A DNA stretch of 64,000 bases, from the NCBI GenBank assembly GCA_023389745.1, contig JAEWED010000106.1:1-64000 (forward strand). Reading direction: 5' to 3'. The position numbers and the translations under genes were made by a program. The stretch comes from Actinomycetes bacterium. Lineage in GTDB: Bacteria; Actinomycetota; Acidimicrobiia; Acidimicrobiales; Microtrichaceae. The notes under the pieces are model-generated. The model saw only the letters and a list, made by a program, of their open reading frames with translations. It was not told where the DNA came from and ran no database searches. Below are positions 43,348-52,570 of the stretch, one piece after another; the first letter of the stretch is position 1; every line of letters begins with the position of its first letter.

Positions 43348-43923
43348 TCACGAGGCGACCGCGTCGCGCCATGCGGACAGGTAGCGGTGAACCGCGAGGC
43401 GTTGGAACCAACCGACAGCGGGCGCGGCGAGGCGGGCCGAGATCGTCGCGGCACGTGCGTCGAGTCCGATGGTGGCCACGACTCGGTCGTCGTCGAGGTG
43501 CTCGACCACGAAGCTCTCCTCGCCGCGCTCCTGATGCCCCTCGAGCGTCCCGTAGGCGAAGCCGAAGCGCCTCGGCTCGTCGACGACGGCAACGATGCGG
43601 TCGGGCACCACGACCGACACCGGCCCGACGTGCAGCACCACGAGCAGCGACGTCCCGACCTCGAGCGGAGGGTCCGCCGGGTGCACGGTCGCACCGAGAC
43701 CCCGGTGGCACACCCACGTACGCAACCTGGCGACCGCGGCGTCGAAGGCCGCCGGGCCCACGCCGAGGTCGAGCTGCTCGGTGCGGATCGTCCTGCCGGG
43801 CACCTCGGTCGACGGCAGCGTCGAACCGACGTGGTCGTAGGTCAGCGACGACACCGCTGCGCGAGCCAGGAGCTCGTCGAGCGTGGCGTGGTCCGGTCGT
43901 CCGAGGCGGACGAAGCGATTCAT
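43348..43923 (-). CDS. DUF1990 family protein
   Basis: A 191-residue protein. Y-D-H-V-G-S-T near residue 29-35, the central R-T-W-V-C-H-R-G-L-G and the C-terminal F-G-F-A-Y-G-T-L-E-G-H-Q-E-R-G-E-E-S-F block are typical of DUF1990, a START/Bet v1-like fold seen near YndJ-type genes. The start ATG (43923) lies within the first copy of a 17-bp duplication; the upstream YndJ-like gene ends in the second copy. Cytoplasmic; function unknown. Confidence 0.82.
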   Translation of the reverse strand: MNRFVRLGRPDHATLDELLARAAVSSLTYDHVGSTLPSTEVPGRTIRTEQLDLGVGPAAFDAAVARLRTWVCHRGLGATVHPADPPLEVGTSLLVVLHVGPVSVVVPDRIVAVVDEPRRFGFAYGTLEGHQERGEESFVVEHLDDDRVVATIGLDARAATISARLAAPAVGWFQRLAVHRYLSAWRDAVAS

Positions 43924-43953
43924 GACAGGGCTCGGTTCATGACAGGGCTCGGT
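43920..43953. repeat. 17-bp tandem duplication across a gene junction
   Basis: TCATGACAGGGCTCGGT occurs twice in a row (43920-43936, 43937-43953). Each copy contains TCATGA-type start/stop overlap; one copy supplies the stop of the YndJ-like gene, the other the start of the DUF1990 gene. Confidence 0.9.
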
Positions 43954-44779
43954 TCTGTTGCAGCGATCGCGCGGGCGTCCGCGCCGGGAGCTCGGCGTCT
44001 CCGCGTCGCGCCAGCAGTCCGGCCACGACGAACACGACGTTCATGACGCCGTGCGTCCTCGCCATGTCGGGCACCGACAGCGCCGGCACGTCCCAGTACA
44101 GCGACGAGGCCCAGGCCACCGCGAGCACCATCGGGACCCACGGTGCGAGACCCGACAGCGCGAGCAAGACCCGCCGACCGCCAGTTCCGACCGTCGAGCC
44201 GACAGTCGAGCCGACGGTCGAGCCGACAGTTGCGTCGCGCAGCTGCAGCGCGGCGACCAGCAGCACGCCCGCCGACATGAGCACCGCTCCCCCGACCTGG
44301 GGCAGGGGGTGAGCGAGCAGGAAGCCGAGCGCCACGATCGGCGGCGCCGACGCCGTGGCGAGCAGCGCCAGACGGCCGAACCGTCCCGTCGCCACCGCGT
44401 CGGCCAGGGTGACCGCACCGACGCCGGCGTACGTGAAGTGCACCGCGGTGAGCTCGACGATCGGTTCGCCGATGCCGAGCAACGAGACACCGGCTCGCGA
44501 CAGCAGGAACGCCGCGGCGGCGACCACACCGAACCCTGCGGCGAGCAGCGCCGCGGCCTGTCGCGGGACATCCCTCACGGTCCAGCGATGCAGTGCGGTC
44601 CCGACCGCCAGCGCGAGCCACACGCTGGCGGCCGTTGCTGCCCCTGGACCGACGGGCAGCAGGAACGACGTGGCGACGGCGACGCCGACGAGGCACCAGC
44701 GGCGGAACCCGCCGAACACGAGTGGCAGCACGGCCATCACTCCGACCAGCACCACCGCGTGGACCAGGTCGTTCGCCAC
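43937..44779 (-). CDS. YndJ-like multi-pass membrane protein
   Basis: A 280-residue membrane protein with about eight hydrophobic segments and the conserved A-V-H-F-T-Y-A-G region of the YndJ family. GTG 44779 is chosen as the start because CGGAGG precedes it by 6 bases; an upstream ATG at 44806 lacks a site. A 12-bp repeat (44187-44234) encodes V-G-S-T-V-G-S-T-V-G-S-T-V-G between two helices. Divergent from a MerR regulator, with direct repeats in between, so regulation by that MerR protein is likely. It precedes DUF1990, a common pairing. Confidence 0.78.
   Translation of the reverse strand: MANDLVHAVVLVGVMAVLPLVFGGFRRWCLVGVAVATSFLLPVGPGAATAASVWLALAVGTALHRWTVRDVPRQAAALLAAGFGVVAAAAFLLSRAGVSLLGIGEPIVELTAVHFTYAGVGAVTLADAVATGRFGRLALLATASAPPIVALGFLLAHPLPQVGGAVLMSAGVLLVAALQLRDATVGSTVGSTVGSTVGTGGRRVLLALSGLAPWVPMVLAVAWASSLYWDVPALSVPDMARTHGVMNVVFVVAGLLARRGDAELPARTPARSLQQNRALS
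44187..44234. repeat. 12-bp in-frame tandem repeat in the YndJ-like gene
   Basis: Three near-identical units of CCGACAGTCGAG plus a degenerate fourth encode V-G-S-T repeats in a loop between membrane helices. Confidence 0.8.
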
Positions 44780-44803
44780 GGTTGACCTCCGATCATGTGC
44801 GAG

Positions 44804-44840
44804 CATTCGCTCACAGATGATCTTCTACCATTCACTCACA
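44804..44840. promoter_or_regulatory. Paired 12-bp direct repeats in a divergent promoter region
   Basis: CATTCGCTCACA (44804-44815) and CATTCACTCACA (44829-44840) lie 25 bases apart, centre to centre about two and a half helical turns, between the YndJ-like (-) and MerR (+) genes. On the minus strand TGGACA (44852-44847) and TAGAAG 17 bases on would bracket one copy. Confidence 0.45.
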
Positions 44841-44876
44841 TATTGTCCAGTGTGACATCGGATGTACGCTGATCGT

Positions 44877-45659
44877 ATGGCTGACACCCCGACGACCGAG
44901 ATGCGGGTCGACGACCTCGCCCGGGCCGCCGGCGTGGCGACCACCACGATCCGGCTCTACCAGTCGAAGGGACTGCTGCCCCCACCCCGCCTCGTCGGCC
45001 GCACCGGCTACTACGACGAGTCCCACCTGGAGCGCCTGCGAGCCATCGCCCGACTCCAGGACGAGGGCTTCTCGCTCGCCGGCATCGGCGCGCTGATCGA
45101 ACGCTGGGAGCGCGGCGGCGACCTCGACGAGCTGCTCGGGGCCGACGGTCACATCGACCGGTTCCTGGGCACCCGCGACCAGGTCGTCCTGACCGCCGAA
45201 GAACTGCTCGCCCGTTTCCCCGCGTCGGCGCTGGAGCCCGCCGCGGTCCAGCGCGCCGCGCAGCTCGGGCTGATGGAGCTGCGCGACGACGGCCGGTTCA
45301 CGATCTCGGATCCCCGCTCGCTCGAGACCGGCGCTGCGCTCGCGCGGATGGGGGTACCCCTCGACGTCGTGCTCGACGAGTGGGAGGCGCTGCAGGCGAC
45401 CACCGATCAGGTGGCCGAGCGGTTCGCGGACATCTTCCAACAGCACCTGCTCCCCGAGGGCGGGCTCGACGGACTCGACGCCGACACCACTCGCGCACTC
45501 GCCGAGACGCTCGGCGAGCTGCGCGCCAACGGCGCCCAGATCCTGCTCGCCGCGTTCGAGGTCTCGCTGCGACGCGTGGCCACCGCCAGGTTCGCCGAGC
45601 TGGCCGGCGACGACGCGGCGGCGCACACAGCGCCGCGCACTGAGCCCGCCGATTCCTAG
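44877..45659 (+). CDS. MerR family transcriptional regulator
   Basis: A 260-residue protein with an N-terminal winged-helix MerR domain (about residues 9-75): R-V-D-D-L-A-R-A-A-G-V-A-T-T-T-I-R-L-Y-Q-S-K-G-L-L-P-P-P-R and R-T-G-Y-Y-D-E-S-H-L-E-R-L-R. The long C-terminal part (about 185 residues) is helical with no metal-binding cysteines, so it is not a metal sensor of the classic kind. Divergent from the YndJ/DUF1990 unit. ATG 44877 gives the family start. Confidence 0.86.
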   Translation: MADTPTTEMRVDDLARAAGVATTTIRLYQSKGLLPPPRLVGRTGYYDESHLERLRAIARLQDEGFSLAGIGALIERWERGGDLDELLGADGHIDRFLGTRDQVVLTAEELLARFPASALEPAAVQRAAQLGLMELRDDGRFTISDPRSLETGAALARMGVPLDVVLDEWEALQATTDQVAERFADIFQQHLLPEGGLDGLDADTTRALAETLGELRANGAQILLAAFEVSLRRVATARFAELAGDDAAAHTAPRTEPADS

Positions 45660-45667
45660 GATGAGCC

Positions 45668-46297
45668 GTGTGCCCCACCGCTGACGACCCGACCGTGCTC
45701 GACGGACCCGACGACGCGAACGACGACACCGGACCGATCGACGAGACCGACGACACCGCACCGATCGGCGAGGCGCTCGAACCCCGCAGCGCCCGTCACG
45801 CGCTGGTCGAGACGACGCTCGGCACGCTGACCGTCGTCACCGACGGCACTGCGGTCACCGGGATCTACTTCGACGGTCATGCGCATCGTCCGGATGTCTC
45901 GACCTTCGGCCCCGAGGTGGTCGCCGACCAGGACGCCGTGCTCGGGCTGGCCGAACGACAGCTCGACGAGTACCTCGACGGCGAGCGGACCGAGTTCGAG
46001 CTGCCGCTGGCGACCGACGGCAACGAGTTCCAGGAGCGGGTGTGGGACCGGCTCCGGGCGATCCCCTACGGCGAGACCGTCACCTACGGCCAGATCGCCG
46101 CCGACCTCGGCGACGTGACCTTGGCGCAGGCCGTCGGCAACGCCGTGGGACGCAACCCGATCAGCATCGTCGTGCCGTGCCACCGGGTCGTCGGCTCGAC
46201 CGGCAAGCTCACCGGCTACGCGGGTGGGCTCGAACGCAAGACCGCCCTGCTCGACCTCGAGGAGCCGCCCGAGGCACGGGCACAGCGCCTCTTCTGA
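45668..46297 (+). CDS. ogt: Methylated-DNA-protein-cysteine S-methyltransferase (Ogt-type)
   Basis: A 209-residue suicide repair enzyme that takes alkyl groups from O6-alkylguanine. The active site is I-V-V-P-C-H-R-V-V (Cys about 173) and the DNA-binding helix follows from F-Q-E-R-V-W-D-R-L-R-A-I-P-Y-G-E-T-V-T-Y. G-Y-A-G-G-L-E-R-K closes the domain. The N terminus has an extra acidic Asp/Thr-rich tail of about 45 residues. Start GTG 45668 lies 8 bases after the MerR stop; an internal start cannot be excluded. Confidence 0.92.
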   Translation: MCPTADDPTVLDGPDDANDDTGPIDETDDTAPIGEALEPRSARHALVETTLGTLTVVTDGTAVTGIYFDGHAHRPDVSTFGPEVVADQDAVLGLAERQLDEYLDGERTEFELPLATDGNEFQERVWDRLRAIPYGETVTYGQIAADLGDVTLAQAVGNAVGRNPISIVVPCHRVVGSTGKLTGYAGGLERKTALLDLEEPPEARAQRLF

Positions 46298-46428
46298 CGC
46301 CCGCCCGCACCGGCTCACCGCCGGCGCGGGCAACGCAGGCTGAGTGGCCGCGCAGGCAGCGCAGGGCTCACGGCGAGCTCCCAGCTTCCTCCCGGCTGAC
46401 CTTGAGACGGCCCCGGCAGGCTGCCTCC

Positions 46429-47919
46429 ATGTCCGACCAGCCGGCCGATCCGTCCACACCCCGCCGCCGAGCGCGCCTCGGGCGACCCGTGTTCTGGGTC
46501 CCCGCGCTGCTGCTGATCGTCGCCGTGATCGCCGGAGCCACATGGTGGCGCACGAGCCGAGGCGACGGCAGCGACGCCGTCGCCGCCGCGACGACGGCCC
46601 CGCAGGTCATCGACGTCACCTCGGGCACCGTCGAGGTCACCGTCTCGGCCGAGGGAACCGTCGCCGCTGCGGAGACCGCGGACCTGAGCTTCACCTCGGC
46701 CGGCACCGTGACCGCGGTGAACGTCGCCGCGGGCGACACCGTCACCGCCGGTCAGGTGCTCGCCACGATCGACTCCGCCGAGCTCGAGGCCGACGTCGCA
46801 CTCGCGAGGGCCGACGTCGCCGAGGCCGAGTCGCGGCTCGCGGAGCACGAGGACTCCGACGCCTCCGACGAACAGCTCGCCGCGGACCGATCGTCGCTCG
46901 CCTCGCTCGAGGACGCGCTGGCCAACGCCGAGGAGTCCCTCGCCGGTGCCTCGCTCGTCGCGGGCTTCGACGGCACGGTCTCGACGGTCGACCTGACCGT
47001 CGGCGAGCAGCTCTCCTCGGGCGGGACCGGTGGGACCAGCTCCACCGGCAGCGCCTCGGGGTCCGGTCGTTCCTCGTCGACGCTCGCGTCGTCCTCCCAG
47101 GCCGTGCCGGGGGCGCCGTCGAGCGGCCAGGCCGGCTCGACGACGTCGACCACCGCGCAGATCCAGCTGGTCAGCACCGGCCGCTACGAGGTCGAGCTCG
47201 CGGTCGACGCGGCCGACATCGACTCGATCGCCGTCGACCAGTCCGCGTCGATCAGCGTCAGCACGTCGTCGTCGAGCGGCAGCTTCCCCGGCGGAGGGCC
47301 GGGCGGTGGCGGCGCAGCGTTCCCCGGTGGGAGCTTCCCCGGCGGCGGCCAGGGCAGTCCGCCCGGCATGGGTGGCGTCCCCGGCGGTGAGGGTGGACCA
47401 CCGGACATGGGCGGCGCGGGCGGACCTCCCGGTACGGGAGCCGCCGGCGCCAGCGCCGAGGGCATCGTGACCGACGTCGGCAAGGTCGCCGACGCCAGCA
47501 GCGGGGTGGCCACGTACCCCGTGACGGTCTCGTTCTCGGACGACTCGGGTGACATCCTCGTCGGTTCGACGGTCACGGCGAGCATCGTCGTCGACCAGCG
47601 CGAGGGCGTCGTCCAGGTGCCGTCGTTCGCGGTGAGCACCACCGGCGGGCGCTCCACGGTGACCGTCGCGTCCGACGGGACGGCCGACGGCGCGACCGAG
47701 GAGCGGCAGGTCGAGCTCGGCGACACCTCCGGCATGCAGGTCGAGATCACCTCGGGCCTCGAGGTCGGCGAGCAGGTCCTCGTCGAGATGCCCGCCGGCG
47801 GTCCTTCGGGGCCAGCACGGCCCTCGGGAGCAGCACGGCCCTCGGGAGCAGAGCAGCCGTCGGGAGCGGACAGCCGAACGAGGACCGACAGCCGCTCCGG
47901 GAACGACGGTGGCTCGTGA
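46429..47919 (+). CDS. Membrane-fusion (HlyD/MacA-like) protein of an ABC exporter
   Basis: A 496-residue protein with one N-terminal membrane helix (about residues 20-40). The adaptor layout follows: a biotinyl-lipoyl half ([20 protein letters not shown]), a short Glu/Ala-rich helical hairpin, the returning lipoyl half (G-F-D-G-T-V), a beta-barrel and a C-terminal domain. A Gly/Pro-rich insertion with FPGGG and PPGMGG runs from about 284 to 340 inside the barrel, and the tail repeats an 18-bp unit encoding P-S-G-A-A-R. It should bridge the ABC permease to the cell wall side. Its stop overlaps the ATPase start. Confidence 0.82.
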   Translation: MSDQPADPSTPRRRARLGRPVFWVPALLLIVAVIAGATWWRTSRGDGSDAVAAATTAPQVIDVTSGTVEVTVSAEGTVAAAETADLSFTSAGTVTAVNVAAGDTVTAGQVLATIDSAELEADVALARADVAEAESRLAEHEDSDASDEQLAADRSSLASLEDALANAEESLAGASLVAGFDGTVSTVDLTVGEQLSSGGTGGTSSTGSASGSGRSSSTLASSSQAVPGAPSSGQAGSTTSTTAQIQLVSTGRYEVELAVDAADIDSIAVDQSASISVSTSSSSGSFPGGGPGGGGAAFPGGSFPGGGQGSPPGMGGVPGGEGGPPDMGGAGGPPGTGAAGASAEGIVTDVGKVADASSGVATYPVTVSFSDDSGDILVGSTVTASIVVDQREGVVQVPSFAVSTTGGRSTVTVASDGTADGATEERQVELGDTSGMQVEITSGLEVGEQVLVEMPAGGPSGPARPSGAARPSGAEQPSGADSRTRTDSRSGNDGGS

Positions 47920-48617
47920 GCGCCGTCGTCTCCCTCGAAGGGATCCACAAGGTGTACTCCTCGGGCGAGCTCGAGGTGGCGGCGCTGCGTGACGTCTCGC
48001 TCGAGATCGAACCCGGCGAGTTCGTCGCCGTCATCGGCCCGTCGGGGTCGGGCAAGTCGACGCTGATGAACCTGCTCGGCTGCCTGGACGTCCCGACCTC
48101 GGGCTCGTTCCGGATCGACGGCCACGACGTCGCGTCGCTGGGCGAGGACCAGCTCGCGGCGGTGCGCAACCGCTTCATCGGGTTCGTGTTCCAGCAGTTC
48201 AACCTGCTGTCGTACCTGCCGGCGTGGCGCAACGTCGAGCTGCCGCTGGTGTACGCCGGTCTCCCTCCGCACGAACGTCGCGAACGAGCGCACGAGTCGC
48301 TGGCCAGGGTCGGTCTCGCGGACCGTGCCGACCATCGCCCCGGGGAGCTGTCCGGCGGACAGCAGCAACGTGTCGCGGTCGCACGGGCCCTGGTCACCGA
48401 GCCGGCGATGATCCTCGCGGACGAGCCGACCGGCAACCTGGACTCGACCTCGACCGCCGATGTGCTCGGACTGTTCGACGACCTGCACGCCGAACGACGC
48501 ACGATCGTCCTGATCACCCACGAGGCCGACGTCGCCGGGCGCGCCGACCGGATCGTCGAGATCCACGACGGCCGACTCACCACCGGTGGCACCGCTCGGG
48601 AGCTGGTGCAGCGATGA
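47916..48617 (+). CDS. MacB-type ABC transporter ATP-binding protein
   Basis: A 233-residue ATPase. Walker A is G-P-S-G-S-G-K-S-T (about residues 41-49), the Q-loop Q-Q-F-N-L-L, the signature L-S-G-G-Q-Q-Q-R, Walker [12 protein letters not shown] and the switch His in I-T-H-E, all intact and typical of the LolD/MacB branch. GTG 47916 overlaps the adaptor stop by 4 bases. It powers the adjacent MacB-like permease. Confidence 0.94.
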   Translation: MSAVVSLEGIHKVYSSGELEVAALRDVSLEIEPGEFVAVIGPSGSGKSTLMNLLGCLDVPTSGSFRIDGHDVASLGEDQLAAVRNRFIGFVFQQFNLLSYLPAWRNVELPLVYAGLPPHERRERAHESLARVGLADRADHRPGELSGGQQQRVAVARALVTEPAMILADEPTGNLDSTSTADVLGLFDDLHAERRTIVLITHEADVAGRADRIVEIHDGRLTTGGTARELVQR

Positions 48618-49843
48618 CCTGGAGCGACACCTTCCGCACCGCGCTCGGTGCGGTCGCCAGCCACCGCCTGCGCTCGGCGCTCACGATGCTCGGCATCCTC
48701 ATCGGCATCAGCGCGGTGGTGCTCACCGTCGGCCTCGGCGCCGGCGCCCGCGCCGACATCGCCGATCAGATCGACGAGCTCGGCACCAACGTGCTCGTCG
48801 TCTCCCCCGGCAGCACCACCGACTCCTCCGGCACCAGGGGCGGGTTCGGCACGGCGTCGACGCTCACGATGCAGGACGCCACCGCGTTGGCGTCGCCCGA
48901 GGTCGCCCCGGACATCCAGGCGGTCGCCGGCGCTGCCACCACGACGGTGTCGCTCACGGCCGGCACGACGAACTGGACCACCACGCTCACCGGCACGACC
49001 GCGTCGTGGGCCGAGGTGCGCACCCGCGGGGTCAGCGACGGCCGATTCATCACCGACGCGGACGACGAGGCCACGGCCGCCGTGGTCGTGCTCGGCCCCG
49101 ACACCGCGGACGAGCTCTTCGACGGCGGCGACGCCGTCGGTCGGACCGTCACCCTGGACGGCACGACGCTCGAGGTGATCGGCGTGCTCGACGAGCTCTC
49201 CTCGAGCGAGGACACCTCGAACAACGACCTCGCGATCGTGCCGTTCCGCACCTACTCCGAACGGCTCGTCGGCGGCACCACCCGCGACTCGCTGAGCTCC
49301 ATCGCCCTGAAGGCGGACGACGCCACGACGTTGTCGGCCGCCTACCAGGAGGCCGACGCGCTGCTGCGGAACTTGCACGGCGTCGGCGACGACGACCTCG
49401 ACTTCTCGATCGCGACCCAAGAGTCGATCCTGACCGCGGCGACCTCGGTCGACGACACGATGACGGTGATGCTCGGCGGCATCGCGATCATCTCGCTGCT
49501 CGTCGGCGGGATCGGCGTGATGAACATCATGTTGGTCTCGGTCACCGAGCGCATCCGTGAGATCGGGCTGCGCAAGGCGCTCGGGGCACGACCCCGTTCC
49601 ATCCGACGACAGTTCCTGGTCGAGGCATCGATCCTCGGCCTGGCCGGCGGTGTGCTCGGCGTGCTCGTCGGCGTCGCCGGTTCGTTCCTGCTGCCCGAGC
49701 TCACCGGGTCGAGGGTGATCCTCTCGATCCCCGCGGCGCTCGGCGCCATCGCGACCGCCGTCGTGATCGGCATCGGCTTCGGCGTCTACCCCGCCACCCG
49801 CGCCGCACGACTGGCGCCCATCGACGCGCTGAGGAGCGAGTGA
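48614..49843 (+). CDS. MacB/FtsX-like ABC permease
   Basis: A 409-residue permease: membrane helix at about 20-42, an extracytoplasmic MacB periplasmic core domain of about 220 residues, then three helices after about residue 280. [19 protein letters not shown] and [11 protein letters not shown] are the family motif that couples to the ATPase. Such transporters use mechanotransmission, moving antibiotics, peptides or lipoproteins. ATG 48614 overlaps the ATPase stop; its own stop overlaps the next GTG. Confidence 0.92.
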   Translation: MTWSDTFRTALGAVASHRLRSALTMLGILIGISAVVLTVGLGAGARADIADQIDELGTNVLVVSPGSTTDSSGTRGGFGTASTLTMQDATALASPEVAPDIQAVAGAATTTVSLTAGTTNWTTTLTGTTASWAEVRTRGVSDGRFITDADDEATAAVVVLGPDTADELFDGGDAVGRTVTLDGTTLEVIGVLDELSSSEDTSNNDLAIVPFRTYSERLVGGTTRDSLSSIALKADDATTLSAAYQEADALLRNLHGVGDDDLDFSIATQESILTAATSVDDTMTVMLGGIAIISLLVGGIGVMNIMLVSVTERIREIGLRKALGARPRSIRRQFLVEASILGLAGGVLGVLVGVAGSFLLPELTGSRVILSIPAALGAIATAVVIGIGFGVYPATRAARLAPIDALRSE

Positions 49844-51603
49844 CCACCATGACCATCAGCGCGCTGCCCGAGCTCGACCCCGGCGATCCGCCGCGACCGC
49901 GACGACGCGTCGTGCGTGTCGCCGCAGCTGCCCTCGCCGTGGCCCTGGTGGTCGCCGGCATCGCCGTGGCCACCTCGGGTGCGGACAGCCCCTCGTACCG
50001 CACCGCGACCGCCTCGGTCCGCGACGTCGACGCCCTGTTCAGCACCGTGGCGACCATCGAACCCGTCTCGCAGGCCTCGGTCGGCTTCCCCGTCGCCGGC
50101 ACCGTCGAGACGGTCGCGGTCGGGGTCGGCGACACGGTCACCGTCGGCCAGACGCTGGCGACGTTGGACACCGCCTCGCTCGAGCAGGCGGTGCGCGCAG
50201 CGCAGGCGTCGCTCGACCAGGCGAACCTGGCGCTGAGCTCGGCGCTCGCCGGGGAACCGGTGTCGTCGGATCCCGGGGCAGGCTCGTCGAACGTCGCGCC
50301 CGCGTCGACGGACACCTCATCCGCCGAGCGCCCGACGGTGGCGTGGGCCTCCTCCACCCAGACCTCGCCGAGCCGGACGCCGGCCACGAAGACGACGATC
50401 GGCGACGCACAGCTCGCGGTGGTCGAGGCGCAGCGGGCGGTGGACTCGGCGCTGCAGGCTGCGGACGCCGCACTGGCGGCCGCGGAGCGCGTCTGTGAGG
50501 ACCAGGGCACCTCGACGTCGACGACCTCGACCACGTCGACCACCGCCGTCCCGTCGACCGGTTCGTCGGCCTGCCTGAGCGCGCTGGCACAGGTGCAGCA
50601 TGCGCAGCAGGCCGTGGCCACCGCGCAGCAGCAGCTGGCCGACGCGGCCAGCGCGCTGACCACGATGCTCGACGAGCAGGACGGCTCCGTGCCCGGCCAG
50701 GGCGGCGCCGACGACCCCTCGGGCGTTGCGCCGAACGAGTCGGGTTCGACCGGCCCGTCGGGTTCGGCGGGCGCTCCGTCGAACGGAGCGCCGTCGAACG
50801 GCGAGATGGCCAACGGCAGGGCAGCCGACTCGACGGCGAGCCCCGAGCAGCTCATCGCACTCCAGCGGACCGTCAGCGCGGCCGAGCTGCAGCTCGCCGT
50901 CGCGGAGCAGGCGGTGGCCCAGGCGACGATCGTCTCGCCGATCGAAGGCACCGTCGTGGCGAGCTCGATCCAGGTCGGTGCGACCGTGACCGCGGGGTCC
51001 TCGACCGATGTCGTCACCATCGACGGCGAGGGCGGCTTCGAGGCCACCACCACCGTCGGCGTCGACGACGTCGCGGGCCTCGAGATCGGGCAGCTCGCCA
51101 CGCTTCGACCCGACGGCGCCGACGTCGACCTCGACGCCGAGGTCGTGTCGATCGGGCTCGTCGGCGACGGGAGCGACGGCACCTACCGGGTGACCGCAGG
51201 GCTGACCGGATCCTCGACGGACACCTCGCTGCGCAACGGCGGCACCGGCGCGCTCACCATCGTCACCGGTGCCACCACCCAGGCACTCGCCGTGCCGACC
51301 TCGGCGGTCACGACGTCCGACGGCGCGTCGACGGTGACCGTGCTCGACGATGCCGGCGAGGCGACCTCGGTCACCGTGCGCGTCGGTGTGGTCGGCGCCG
51401 AGTGGACCGAGATCATCGACGGCCTCGACGGGTCGGCCACCGTCGTGCTCGCCGACCTCGGCGAACCCCTTCCGGGTTCGGCGACCGAGGTCGACGAGCA
51501 GCAGCGCAGCCCTGGCGGATTCACCTTCCCCGGCGACGGCCGGGGTTTCCCGACCGGCGGTCCGCCGAGCGGCGCGATGCCGGGCGGTCCGCCCGGCGGC
51601 TGA
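49840..51603 (+). CDS. Second membrane-fusion-protein-like subunit
   Basis: A 587-residue adaptor-like protein: N-terminal membrane helix (about residues 25-45), lipoyl half [14 protein letters not shown], and a long helical hairpin interrupted by two low-complexity Ser/Thr/Gly/Pro stretches (about 130-190 and 285-335). The returning lipoyl half follows in [10 protein letters not shown], then a barrel. A Cys pair in the hairpin (about 222 and 246) could form a disulfide. The C-terminal tail is [14 protein letters not shown] rich. Start GTG 49840 overlaps the permease stop; ATG 49849 is alternative. Two adaptors for one MacAB is unusual; substrate unknown. Confidence 0.8.
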   Translation: MTTMTISALPELDPGDPPRPRRRVVRVAAAALAVALVVAGIAVATSGADSPSYRTATASVRDVDALFSTVATIEPVSQASVGFPVAGTVETVAVGVGDTVTVGQTLATLDTASLEQAVRAAQASLDQANLALSSALAGEPVSSDPGAGSSNVAPASTDTSSAERPTVAWASSTQTSPSRTPATKTTIGDAQLAVVEAQRAVDSALQAADAALAAAERVCEDQGTSTSTTSTTSTTAVPSTGSSACLSALAQVQHAQQAVATAQQQLADAASALTTMLDEQDGSVPGQGGADDPSGVAPNESGSTGPSGSAGAPSNGAPSNGEMANGRAADSTASPEQLIALQRTVSAAELQLAVAEQAVAQATIVSPIEGTVVASSIQVGATVTAGSSTDVVTIDGEGGFEATTTVGVDDVAGLEIGQLATLRPDGADVDLDAEVVSIGLVGDGSDGTYRVTAGLTGSSTDTSLRNGGTGALTIVTGATTQALAVPTSAVTTSDGASTVTVLDDAGEATSVTVRVGVVGAEWTEIIDGLDGSATVVLADLGEPLPGSATEVDEQQRSPGGFTFPGDGRGFPTGGPPSGAMPGGPPGG

Positions 51604-51621
51604 CCCCATCCCCTTCCTGGC

Positions 51622-51653
51622 CACACGACCCCCTGACCACACGACCCCCTGAC
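51622..51653. repeat. 16-bp tandem duplication before the lipoprotein gene
   Basis: CACACGACCCCCTGAC occurs twice in succession between the second adaptor's stop and the lipoprotein start at 51678. Confidence 0.85.
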
Positions 51654-51677
51654 CCCACGAACCTCTGGAGCACACCG

Positions 51678-52418
51678 ATGAACGACACACGACGACGCCT
51701 GCTGCCCACGCTGAGCGCACGACCCGTGGCACAACTGGCCTGTGCGGCCGGGTTGGCCGCCACGCTCGTGCTGAGCGGCTGCGGCGGCAGCGACGACGCA
51801 CACGACGCCGCGAGCGCTGCGGCGACCGACGACGGCGCTGCGCCTGGCGGGGCCGCCGGCGGTGCGTCGTCTGACTCGATGGAGGAGTTCCGCGACTGCC
51901 TGGCCGAGCACGACGTCGAGCTGCCCGACATGGGTCAGGGTGGCCCACCCCAGGGCGGCACTCCCCGCGAGGGCGATGCGCCGCCCGACGGCGCGGGCCC
52001 CGGTGGCGATGCTCCTGCGCAGGACGACGAGTTCGCTGCAGCCCAGGAGGCCTGCGCTGACCTGGCCCCCGAGGATGGGCCTGGTGGGCCGGGCAGCGGT
52101 GGACCTGGGGGTGGCGGCCCGGGTGGTCCCGGCGGAATGGGCGGTGAGGAGATGCAGGCGTACATGGAGTGCCTGACCGAGCAGGGTGTCGAGATCCAGC
52201 AGCCGGGCGCGCCGGGCAGTTCGGCCCCCGGCGAGCAACGCGGCGCGAACGGCGACGGCGGCGGACCGCCCGCCGGTGGACCGGGAGGGTTCGGCGGCCT
52301 CGACGAGTCCGACCCCGCGGTGGCGGCCTGCGCCGACCTGCGCCCCGAGATTCCCGAGCGTCCCGACCAACAGGGCGGTGCCTCCGGCACCGAGAGTTCG
52401 GACGGCACCGCCACCTGA
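51678..52418 (+). CDS. Gly/Pro-rich lipoprotein with duplicated C...C motif
   Basis: A 246-residue exported lipoprotein with lipobox L-S-G-C (Cys about 35). The mature part has two repeats of a short unit: F-R-D-C-L-A-E-H-D-V-E-L-P-D with A-C-A-D-L, and M-E-C-L-T-E-Q-G-V-E-I-Q-Q with A-C-A-D-L. The unit C-(M/L)-x-E-(H/Q)-G-V-x is known from actinobacterial lipoproteins of unknown role; its cysteines may pair. Between them is Gly/Pro/Met-rich low complexity. ATG 51678 follows TCTGGAG. Last gene of the exporter operon, likely an accessory subunit. Confidence 0.75.
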   Translation: MNDTRRRLLPTLSARPVAQLACAAGLAATLVLSGCGGSDDAHDAASAAATDDGAAPGGAAGGASSDSMEEFRDCLAEHDVELPDMGQGGPPQGGTPREGDAPPDGAGPGGDAPAQDDEFAAAQEACADLAPEDGPGGPGSGGPGGGGPGGPGGMGGEEMQAYMECLTEQGVEIQQPGAPGSSAPGEQRGANGDGGGPPAGGPGGFGGLDESDPAVAACADLRPEIPERPDQQGGASGTESSDGTAT

Positions 52419-52570
52419 GATCGGCGGCGACGTCCCCGGCCGACCGAGAGTTCTCCGCCGTCGCTGCCGTCGGACGATGCCGAACATCCACGACGCGGCG
52501 GCGTGCCGAGGTGCCAGACTCCTCGGGTCGAACACATGTGGGAGCAGCGCATCGGCGGAGGGGGTCCGTG

